From 62-47 sp049647485 (lineage in GTDB: Bacteria > Pseudomonadota > Alphaproteobacteria > Rhizobiales > Xanthobacteraceae), in contig JBARXT010000151.1 in the NCBI GenBank assembly GCA_049647485.1, positions 1-16,481 on the forward strand: DNA of 16,481 nucleotides, given 5' to 3'. Shown here in pieces: positions 6,090 to 12,433 of the stretch (positions are counted from its first letter, which is position 1; every line of letters begins with the position of its first letter). The translations under genes and the position numbers were made by a program. The notes below the pieces were generated by a model, which made no database searches, was not told the origin of the DNA, and worked only from the letters and a program-made list of their open reading frames with translations.

Positions 6090-7187
6090 GTGGGCGCCAA
6101 TCCTGTCACTCAATCGCCTGTGGCGGAGCCTGCCATGCTGCTCTCGGTCGCCGAAACGGTGCCGGCCGACTGGCATCGGCTGGCGGATTATCTGCGCGCG
6201 CAAGGGATGAGCTTCGATCCGGATCAGCCGATCCGGCAATTCGCCGGTGGTCTAGCCAACCGCAATTATCTCGTCGTCGTCGATGGGGCGCGCGCGGTGC
6301 TGCGGCGGCCGCCCGATGGCGACCTTCCGCCCGGTGCGCATGACATGGCGCGCGAGCACAAAATCCTCTCGCGCCTCGCCACCGCGCTGCCCTTCATCGC
6401 GCCGAGCCTGCATTATTGCGAGCGCCGCGATGTCATCGGCGTGCCGTTCCAACTGATCGAATATCGCAGCGGCATCGTGGTGCGCGGCGTCGATCTCGCG
6501 CCGGTCGCGTCGCACGCCGATGCACCGCGCATGTTGTGCGAGATGCTGGTGGCGACATTGGCGAGCCTGCACAAGGTCGATGCACAGGCCGTCGGGCTCG
6601 GCGATCTCGGCAAGCCGGACGGCTTCATCGCGCGCGCCATCGCCGGATGGTCGAAGCGCGGCGCGCTGGTGGCGGGCTCAGATACAACACGGAAGCTGCT
6701 CGACGACGTCGTGCAATGGCTGGCGCGGCAGCGGTTTCGCGAGCGGTCCGCGACGCTGCTGCATTGCGACTTCAAGCTCGACAACATGATCCTGAATCCA
6801 GAAACCCTGTCGCCGGTGGCGCTGGTCGATTGGGACATGGGCACGCGCGGCGATCCGCTGTTCGATCTCGCGACGCTGCTCAGCTACTGGGCCGAACCGG
6901 GCGATCCGATCGAATGGCGTGAGTTGCGGCAGATGCCGACCGCGCTTTCCGGTTTCTGGACGCGAAACCAAGTGGCGCAGCGTTACGCAGCGGCAACGGG
7001 ATGCGATCTCGGCGATCTGCCGGCAATGCGCGTGCTGGCGCTGTTCAAGCTCGGCATCGTTTTCCTGCAACTGCATCGCCAGTGGGTCAACGGCGCGGTG
7101 AAGGACGAACGTTACGCCGACTTTGCCCGTCTTGGCGAAAACATGGTTTTGATTGCGCGCGATGTCGCGACCGGAGGATTGAACTGA
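6090..7187 (+). CDS. Aminoglycoside-phosphotransferase-fold kinase, ACAD10/ACAD11 N-terminal type (LvaA-like)
   Basis: A 365-aa APH/choline-kinase-fold phosphotransferase. The ATP loop region is QFAGGLANRNYLV (50-62), followed by VLRRPPDGDLPPGAHDMARE (70-89), a segment typical of the kinase domain of ACAD10/ACAD11 and of bacterial homologues rather than of antibiotic kinases. The catalytic loop HCDFKLDN is at 225-232 (base Asp227, metal ligand Asn232) and the second metal motif VDWDMGTRGDPLFDLA begins at 246 with Asp247. The known role of close relatives is phosphorylation of 4-hydroxyacyl-CoA. The chosen GTG start at 6090 lies 4 nt after GGAGG; an upstream TTG at 6066 lies within the operator and is rejected. 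Its stop overlaps the acyl-CoA dehydrogenase start (TGATG). An antibiotic-resistance role is unlikely. Confidence 0.82.
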   Translation: MGANPVTQSPVAEPAMLLSVAETVPADWHRLADYLRAQGMSFDPDQPIRQFAGGLANRNYLVVVDGARAVLRRPPDGDLPPGAHDMAREHKILSRLATALPFIAPSLHYCERRDVIGVPFQLIEYRSGIVVRGVDLAPVASHADAPRMLCEMLVATLASLHKVDAQAVGLGDLGKPDGFIARAIAGWSKRGALVAGSDTTRKLLDDVVQWLARQRFRERSATLLHCDFKLDNMILNPETLSPVALVDWDMGTRGDPLFDLATLLSYWAEPGDPIEWRELRQMPTALSGFWTRNQVAQRYAAATGCDLGDLPAMRVLALFKLGIVFLQLHRQWVNGAVKDERYADFARLGENMVLIARDVATGGLN

Positions 7188-8380
7188 TGACTGCACTTGA
7201 TCTGAATTTCGCGCTGCCGCCGAAGGTGTTGGATCTCGCCGCGCGGGTCAAAACCTTCGTGCAGGAGCAGGTCGTCCCTTATGAGAAAGACCCGCGCTGG
7301 ACCTCGCACGGGCCGACCGACGAATTGCGGCGCGAGTTGAACGCGCTGGCGGATCGCGCCGGCGTGCTGGTGCCACATGCGCCGCAGGAATTCGGCGGCA
7401 TGGGACTGTCCCATATCGGCCGCGCCGCGGTGTTCACCGCCGCCGGCTATTCGATGCTCGGCCCGATCGCGCTGCATTGCGCCGCGCCCGACGAAGGCAA
7501 CATCCACATGCTGGATGTCATCGCCAATCCGGAGCAGCGTCAGCGCTACCTGAAGCCTTTGGCAACTGGCGTGGTCCGGTCGTGCTTCTGCATGACGGAG
7601 CCCGCGCCCGGCGCCGGCTCCGATCCCGGACAGATGCAGACCACGGCGCGGCGCGACGGCAATGAGTGGGTGATCAATGGCGACAAGTGGCTGATTACCG
7701 GCGCGGAAGGCGCGGCGTTTGCCATCATCATGGCCAAGGTGGTCGGCGGCGAGGGCGACGGCGGCGCGACGATGTTCTTGGCCGACCTGCCGAACCCTGC
7801 GATCAAGATCGAGCGCACGCTCGACACCATGGATTCCAGTTTCGTCGGCGGTCACGCGGTGATCCGCATCGACAATCTGCGGTTGCCGGCCGATGCCGTT
7901 TTGGGTGAAGTGGGGCAGGGCTTCCGTCACGCGCAGGTGCGGCTCGCGCCGGCGCGGCTGACGCATTGCATGCGCTGGCTCGGCTCGGCCATTCGCGCCC
8001 ACGAGATCGCGACCGACTATGCGCGCCGCCGCACTGCGTTCGGCAAGCCGCTCGGCGCACACGAAGGGGTGTCGTTCATGCTGGCCGATAACGCCATGGA
8101 CATTCACACCGCGCAATTGACGATCTGGCACGCCGCATGGGTGCTCGACAAAGGCGAGCGCGGCGGCACCGAAAGCTCGATGGCCAAGGTGGTGTGCTCC
8201 GAGGCGGTGGCGCGCGTCGCTGATCGCTCGTTGCAGATTCTCGGGGGGCTCGGCGTCACCCGCGATACCGTGGTTGAGCGTTTCTATCGCGACGTCCGCG
8301 CGTTCCGGATTTACGACGGCCCGTCCGAAGTGCATCGCTGGGCGCTCGGCCGCCGCATCGTGCAGGGGCAAACCGGCTAG
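7187..8380 (+). CDS. Acyl-CoA dehydrogenase family flavoprotein, ACAD10/11-like (LvaC-like)
   Basis: FAD enzyme of 397 aa with complete ACAD architecture: N-terminal helical domain, middle beta domain with CMTEPAPGAGSDPGQM and GDKWLITGAEG, and a C-terminal helical domain including LQILGGLGVTRDT and FRIYDGPSEVHR. Where MCAD-type enzymes have the catalytic Glu in YEGT, this protein has Asp377 in YDGP, as I recall for the ACAD10/11 clade. Relatives paired with the APH-type kinase convert phosphorylated hydroxyacyl-CoA to enoyl-CoA by eliminating phosphate. The ATG at 7187 overlaps the kinase stop by one base with GGAGG at 7173-7177. An open frame continues upstream to 7001 but there overlaps the kinase. 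An ordinary alpha,beta-dehydrogenation activity is the alternative. Confidence 0.87.
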   Translation: MTALDLNFALPPKVLDLAARVKTFVQEQVVPYEKDPRWTSHGPTDELRRELNALADRAGVLVPHAPQEFGGMGLSHIGRAAVFTAAGYSMLGPIALHCAAPDEGNIHMLDVIANPEQRQRYLKPLATGVVRSCFCMTEPAPGAGSDPGQMQTTARRDGNEWVINGDKWLITGAEGAAFAIIMAKVVGGEGDGGATMFLADLPNPAIKIERTLDTMDSSFVGGHAVIRIDNLRLPADAVLGEVGQGFRHAQVRLAPARLTHCMRWLGSAIRAHEIATDYARRRTAFGKPLGAHEGVSFMLADNAMDIHTAQLTIWHAAWVLDKGERGGTESSMAKVVCSEAVARVADRSLQILGGLGVTRDTVVERFYRDVRAFRIYDGPSEVHRWALGRRIVQGQTG

Positions 8381-8432
8381 AGCGCGCGCTACCGACAACA
8401 TCAAGAACAAGAGCAATATTCGGGAGGAAGCC

Positions 8433-10076
8433 ATGCGCGATGTGTTCTCGTTGGACAAGCCGGTGGTGGAGAGCCACGCCGCGATGTGCGCGAGCTTCGA
8501 CTGGCGGGTGCCGAAGACCTTCAACTTCGCCACCGATGTCATCGACCGATGGGCTGCCGAGCGCGATGGCCCGGCCCTGATATGGGAGAATGCGGCGGGC
8601 GACGAGCGCACCTTCAGCTACTCCGAACTGGCGCGGCTCTCGAACCGGCTGGCGAATGTGCTGCGCGCGCGCGGCGTCGAGAAGGGCGACCGCGTCATCG
8701 TCATGTTGCCGCGCCTGCCGGAATGGTTCATCGCCGTGATTGCGGCAATGCGGATCGGCGCGGTGCCGATCCCCTGCGTGGAGATGCTGACGGCACGCGA
8801 TATTGCTTACCGCGTCGAGAACGCCGAAGCGAAGGCCGCGATCTGTCGCCGCGAGCATACGGATAAATTCGCGCTCGTTACGGAAAAGGTCCCGGTGAAG
8901 ATCGCCATCGGGCAGGCGGCCGGCTGGCTCGATTGGCACAAGGAAATGGCAGGAGCGGCCGATACCGCCGAGGCGGCGACCGTCGATGCCGAAGATCCCG
9001 CTATCATGTACTACACCTCGGGTTCGACCGGACATCCGAAGGGGGTGATCCATTCGTCGCGTGCGATCTATTCGTGGCGCGTGTCGGCGATCTATTGGCT
9101 CGATCTCCGCCCCGGCGAAATCATCTGGTGCACGGCGGACACGGGCTGGGCCAAGGCCGGCACCAGCATCATCTTCGGTCCGCTCAGTTGCGGCGCGAGC
9201 TCGTTCTTTTACGACGGCCCGTTTGACGCCAAGCTGCGGCCGCAGCTTCTGCGCAAGCATAGCGTCACCGTCTATTGTGCGCCGGGCACCGAACTTTCGC
9301 GCGTTGTGCATGAGGTGCAGCGCGGCGATCTTCCGGCGCTGCGACGCGTGGTGACGGCGGGCGAGGCGATGAATCCGGCCGTGGCCGAACGCTGGGAAGA
9401 CGCCACCGGCATCCGCATCGACGAAGCCTACGGGCAGACCGAGGTGCTGATGGTCGCGTTGAACTATCCCGGCGAGCCGGTGCGTTATGGCTCGATGGGG
9501 TTGCCGTCGCCCGGCACGGAAATGGATGTCATCGATGTCAGCGGCCGGCGGCTGCCGCCGGGGCAGGAGGGCGACCTGGCGGTGAAACTTCCGAACCCGC
9601 AATTGATGCTGGGTTACTGGAAGGATGCGGAGAAAACCGCGGCGTGCATCGTCGAAAGTCCGGAAGGCCGTTGGTATCTCACCAGCGACCGCGCCGAAAA
9701 GGATGCCGACGGTTACTTCTGGTATCGCGGCCGCTCCGACGATGTCATCAATTCCGCCGGCTATCGCATCGGCCCGCTGGAGGTGGAGAACGCGCTGGCC
9801 GAACACGCCGCGATTCAAATCTGCGCGGTGATCGGCAGCCCCGACGAGGAGCGCGGCGAGATCGTCAAGGCGTTCGTGGTGCTGCGCGACGGCATCGCGC
9901 CATCGCCGGCGTTGACGCGAGAACTGCAGGACCATGTCAAATCGGTGACCGCGCCCTACAAGTATCCGCGCGCGATCGAGTATCGCACCGAATTGCCGAC
10001 CACCATCACCGGCAAGGTCAGTCGTCGCGCGTTGCGTGACGAAAATCGCGCCGCCGTGTCCGGAAAGCAGGTCTGA
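8433..10076 (+). CDS. AMP-forming acyl-CoA synthetase, medium-chain (MACS) type (LvaE-like role)
   Basis: A 547-aa adenylate-forming enzyme that converts a carboxylate, ATP and CoA to acyl-CoA. The P-loop TSGSTGHPKG is at 195-204, the subfamily signature CTADTGWAKAG follows, then AYGQTE (A5), YLTSDRAEKDADGYFWYRGRSDDVI (A7-A8) and the catalytic Lys528 in TGKVSRR. The DTGWAKA segment places it with medium-chain/benzoate-type synthetases rather than long-chain FadD. The ATG at 8433 follows GGGAGGA at 8422-8428; a longer frame from 8274 overlaps the dehydrogenase gene and is rejected. A 52-bp gap separates it from the dehydrogenase, with no promoter visible. It probably activates the imported acid of this locus. 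Confidence 0.88.
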   Translation: MRDVFSLDKPVVESHAAMCASFDWRVPKTFNFATDVIDRWAAERDGPALIWENAAGDERTFSYSELARLSNRLANVLRARGVEKGDRVIVMLPRLPEWFIAVIAAMRIGAVPIPCVEMLTARDIAYRVENAEAKAAICRREHTDKFALVTEKVPVKIAIGQAAGWLDWHKEMAGAADTAEAATVDAEDPAIMYYTSGSTGHPKGVIHSSRAIYSWRVSAIYWLDLRPGEIIWCTADTGWAKAGTSIIFGPLSCGASSFFYDGPFDAKLRPQLLRKHSVTVYCAPGTELSRVVHEVQRGDLPALRRVVTAGEAMNPAVAERWEDATGIRIDEAYGQTEVLMVALNYPGEPVRYGSMGLPSPGTEMDVIDVSGRRLPPGQEGDLAVKLPNPQLMLGYWKDAEKTAACIVESPEGRWYLTSDRAEKDADGYFWYRGRSDDVINSAGYRIGPLEVENALAEHAAIQICAVIGSPDEERGEIVKAFVVLRDGIAPSPALTRELQDHVKSVTAPYKYPRAIEYRTELPTTITGKVSRRALRDENRAAVSGKQV

Positions 10077-10825
10077 TGGCTCCCGACCCCGCGACCAGTG
10101 CGGCGCGCAGCGAGTTGGCCTATCGGCTGGTGGTGCGCAGCATCGAATCGAAAATCATGTCGGGGCAATGGTCGGTCGGTGACCGTGTCCCGTCGGAAAC
10201 GACGATGGCGAGCGACTTCGGGGTGCATCGCTCGACAGTGCGTGAAGCCGTTCGCGTGCTCGAACAGAACGGCTTGGTCCGCCGCCACGACGGCGGCAAG
10301 CTGTTGTATGTCACCGCGCCGCGCGAGGCGGATATCTCCGCCAAGATCACCGCCGCCATCGTGCTGCACGAGATCAGCTTTCGCGAGTTGTGGGAAAGCA
10401 TGCGTTGCTTCGAGCCGGTGCTGGCTGAATGCGCGGCCAGACGCATCGACGACGAGACGCTCGATCTGCTGCAGGCCAACCTTGAAAAGACCAGAGCCAG
10501 CCTGGAGGATCGGCAGGCGCTGGTGCAACTCGACATCGCGTTCCATCAGATCATCGCGCGCGCCTCGCGCAATCGCGCCTTGCAACTGTGCCGGCAGCCG
10601 ATCAGCCAGTTGTTCTATCCGTCCTTTTCCAAGGTGCTGACCAGCCTGAGCGCCGGCGAACGCCTGCTGGTCGCGCACGAGAAAATCGTTCAGGCGCTGC
10701 GCAATCGCGACGCGGCCGGCGCAAAAAGCTGGATGGACAAGCACATCGTCGATTTCCGTCGCGGTTATGAACTGGCCAATCTCGACATCGACATGGCGGC
10801 CGACTGGTCGCCGCCTCAACTGTAG
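10076..10825 (+). CDS. GntR family transcriptional regulator, FadR subfamily with FCD domain
   Basis: A 249-aa regulator. The N-terminal winged helix spans about 14-80, with VPSETTMASDFGVHRSTVREAVRVLE as its recognition region; Arg52 and Arg56 correspond to E. coli FadR Arg45 and Arg49. The C-terminal all-helical FCD domain (about 98-230) carries the metal-binding set Asp153, His157, His201 and His223, typical of regulators that sense small carboxylates. The ATG at 10076 overlaps the synthetase stop (TGATG), so the regulator is made from the operon it probably controls. The palindrome at 6063-6079 matches the operator class of this subfamily, suggesting autoregulated repression relieved by the substrate or its CoA ester. 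The effector is unknown. Confidence 0.88.
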   Translation: MAPDPATSAARSELAYRLVVRSIESKIMSGQWSVGDRVPSETTMASDFGVHRSTVREAVRVLEQNGLVRRHDGGKLLYVTAPREADISAKITAAIVLHEISFRELWESMRCFEPVLAECAARRIDDETLDLLQANLEKTRASLEDRQALVQLDIAFHQIIARASRNRALQLCRQPISQLFYPSFSKVLTSLSAGERLLVAHEKIVQALRNRDAAGAKSWMDKHIVDFRRGYELANLDIDMAADWSPPQL

Positions 10826-10842
10826 ATTTCAGCGTTGCTACA

Positions 10843-10859
10843 TTTCCGCGCAGCGGAAA
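10843..10859. repeat. Short hairpin after the gntR stop
   Basis: TTTCCGC, loop GCA, GCGGAAA: a perfect 7-bp stem 17 bp past the stop codon. No T-run follows, so termination is uncertain; it could protect the 3' end of the operon mRNA. Confidence 0.4.
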
Positions 10860-10955
10860 CTACCTCGCGGCATCGTTGCGGCGAGAAATGTCGCGCGCAT
10901 GCAAATAGAGGTGATTAGCGGCCACGCGCCGGATAGCCGCATGTACGTAAAGACA

Positions 10956-10984
10956 TTGACGTAATGTCCGCCGTCATGCACAAT
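10956..10984 (+). promoter_or_regulatory. Candidate sigma-70 promoter for the binding protein gene
   Basis: A -35-like TTGACG at 10956-10961 and a -10-like CACAAT at 10979-10984 have an exact 17-bp spacer. Transcription would start near 10991, leaving a leader of about 50 nt. The 6-5-6 inverted repeat GACATT-GACGT-AATGTC (10952-10968) overlaps the -35 element and is a possible operator; it does not match the tNGTnnnACNa pattern, so a different regulator would be expected. The rest of the 10826-11039 gap shows only hairpins. Confidence 0.5.
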
Positions 10985-10994
10985 TCTTCCCATG

Positions 10995-11010
10995 GACGCC
11001 GTCGGGCGTC
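10995..11010 (+). repeat. Leader hairpin upstream of the binding protein gene
   Basis: GACGCC, loop GTCG, GGCGTC: a perfect 6-bp GC-rich stem between the candidate promoter and the ribosome site at 11029-11034. It would form in the 5' leader, where it could influence mRNA stability. An upstream ATG at 10992 lies at its edge; it is in frame with the binding protein but is not the likely start. Confidence 0.4.
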
Positions 11011-11039
11011 GAAAGAATCGCAAATATCGGGAGGTGCAG

Positions 11040-12371
11040 ATGCGCGCTTGGATCGCCGCGGCGGCTATCATGGTGGGTTTCGGGGGAGGCGCGCTGGCGC
11101 AGCAGGGGCCGGTCAAGGTCGGCATCCTGAACGATCAGAATTCGGTTTATTCCAGCATCACCGGCATGGGCTCGGTCGCGGCCGCGAAGCTTGCGATTGA
11201 AGACATGGGCGGCACCATGTTCGGCAAGCCGATTGAGATCGTGTACGCCGATCACGGGCACAAGCCGGACAACGGCGTCAACATCGCGCGGCGCTGGTTC
11301 GACGTCGAGGGCGTCGGCGCGGTGTTCGACATCTATAGCTCGGGCGTGTCGCTCGCGGTGCAGAGCCTTGCTGAGCAGAAAGACAAGATTCTCGTGGTGT
11401 CGATGGCCAGCAGCAGCGACATCGGCGGCAAGTCCTGTTCGCCGAACGGCATGCAGTGGGCGAACGATGGCTACGAAGTCGCCAATTTGACCATCAAAGG
11501 CGTGTCCGCGGACAAGCCGAGTTCGTGGTACTTCATCACGGTGGATTACACCGCCGGCCATTCCATCGAGGCCGATGCCAAAAAGATGATCGAAGCCGGC
11601 GGCGGCGAGTTCAAGGGCGCGGTGCGGTTCCCGCTCAATACGCCGGACTTCAGTTCGTTCCTGCTGCGCGCGCAGGCTTCTGGCGCGAAGAACATCGGCG
11701 TGATCGCCGGTGGTGCCGACCTCAGCAACGCCGTCAAGCAAGCCGGTGAATTTGGCATCGAGCGCGCCGGCCAACGCTTCGTTCCCCTGTCGATGACCAC
11801 GGTGGATATCGAGGCGCTGGGCAACAAGGTGACGCAAGGCATGCCGCTGGTGTTCAGCTTCTATTGGGGCGAGAACGACAAGACCCGCGCCTGGAGCGAG
11901 CGCTTCAAGAAAGCGTTCGGCAAGATGCCGACCGATCCGCAGGCCAACGTCTACAGCGCCGTGCTGCACTACCTGAAGTCGGTGAAGGCGGCCGGAACCA
12001 CCGAGACCAAGGCCGTACTGGCGAAGATGAAGGAAACGCCGGTGTCGGATTTCTTCACAGATAACGCCAAGGTTCGCGCCGATGGCCGACTGATGCGCGA
12101 AGTCTATTACGCCGAGGCCAAGAAGCCGGAGGACATGAAGTCGCCGACCGATCTCGTCACGCTGGTGAAGAAGGTATCGGGCGAACAGGCTTTCGTGCCG
12201 GTAGCTCAGAGTGCGTGCAAGCTGCTGAAGCAGGAGGGTTGCCGCGACGGCGTCATCCTGAGGTGCGATGCGCGCCAGCGCGGAGCCTCGAAGGATCGCC
12301 GTCGCCCTTCGAGGCTCGCTTTGCTCGCACCTCAGGGTGACGGCTCTGGCGACGATCTCAATTCCAGATAG
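11040..12371 (+). CDS. ABC transporter substrate-binding protein (branched-chain amino acid / carboxylate type)
   Basis: Periplasmic type I binding protein (Peripla_BP_6 / LivJ-like fold), 443 aa as read here. The signal peptide MRAWIAAAAIMVGFGGGALA probably ends at ALA|QQ, and the mature domain opens with VKVGILNDQNSVYSS. Relatives in this clade in Rhodopseudomonas and Bradyrhizobium often bind aromatic or aliphatic carboxylates. The ATG at 11040 lies 5 nt after GGGAGG; an in-frame ATG at 10992 would put a charged, non-signal stretch in front and is rejected. The domain reaches its usual end near QSACKLLKQEG; residues from about 405 onward are encoded by the repeat at 12251-12342 plus nine more codons, an acquired tail. 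It should serve the LivHMGF-type permease and ATPases encoded at 223-4415, because no other importer genes are nearby. Confidence 0.87.
   Translation: MRAWIAAAAIMVGFGGGALAQQGPVKVGILNDQNSVYSSITGMGSVAAAKLAIEDMGGTMFGKPIEIVYADHGHKPDNGVNIARRWFDVEGVGAVFDIYSSGVSLAVQSLAEQKDKILVVSMASSSDIGGKSCSPNGMQWANDGYEVANLTIKGVSADKPSSWYFITVDYTAGHSIEADAKKMIEAGGGEFKGAVRFPLNTPDFSSFLLRAQASGAKNIGVIAGGADLSNAVKQAGEFGIERAGQRFVPLSMTTVDIEALGNKVTQGMPLVFSFYWGENDKTRAWSERFKKAFGKMPTDPQANVYSAVLHYLKSVKAAGTTETKAVLAKMKETPVSDFFTDNAKVRADGRLMREVYYAEAKKPEDMKSPTDLVTLVKKVSGEQAFVPVAQSACKLLKQEGCRDGVILRCDARQRGASKDRRRPSRLALLAPQGDGSGDDLNSR
12251..12342. repeat. Dispersed nested palindrome inside the 3' end of the binding protein gene
   Basis: Outer arms 12251-12268 (CGTCATCCTGAGGTGCGA) and 12325-12342 match as inverted repeats at 17 of 18 positions. 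Inner arms 12283-12294 (GAGCCTCGAAGG) and 12306-12317 are perfect. I recognise CCTGAGGTGCGA...GAGCCTCGAAGGAT as a repeat frequent between genes in Rhodopseudomonas and Bradyrhizobium. Here it is read through in frame and supplies about 30 codons to the end of the binding protein. Confidence 0.85.
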
Positions 12372-12373
12372 CA

Positions 12374-12402
12374 AAAAAGGCGGGATATGATCGCGCCTTT
12401 TT
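12374..12402. terminator. Bidirectional Rho-independent terminator
   Basis: The stem AAAAAGGCG (12374-12382) / CGCCTTTTT (12394-12402) has an 11-nt loop. Rightward it ends in a T-run (TTTTT C TTTT), and leftward the complementary A-run gives a T-run too. It begins 2 bp after the binding protein stop and 31 bp before the end of the convergent ligase gene, so it serves both. Confidence 0.85.
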
Positions 12403-12433
12403 CTTTTCGAGCTGACAAAACGGCGCGCCGCGC

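Noticed and set aside
6090..7187. Antibiotic (aminoglycoside) resistance kinase
   Set aside because: The APH fold is present, but the LRRPPDG..LPPGAH segment and the coupling to an acyl-CoA dehydrogenase point to the ACAD10/11 and LvaA-like group.
7112..8611. Minus-strand open frame of 499 codons opposite the acyl-CoA dehydrogenase
   Set aside because: Composition is typical of antisense shadow frames and it overlaps three well-supported genes.
8256..9935. Minus-strand open frame of 559 codons opposite the acyl-CoA synthetase
   Set aside because: Its translation is Arg/His/Gly-rich with no recognisable fold, and it lies opposite a gene with complete motifs; it is a GC-rich antisense shadow.
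10843..10859. Rho-independent terminator after gntR
   Set aside because: The 7-bp stem is perfect but lacks a following T-run on either strand, so it is listed only as a hairpin.
10974..12374. Minus-strand open frame of 466 codons opposite the binding protein gene
   Set aside because: It runs through a repeat and the terminator and has no family motifs.
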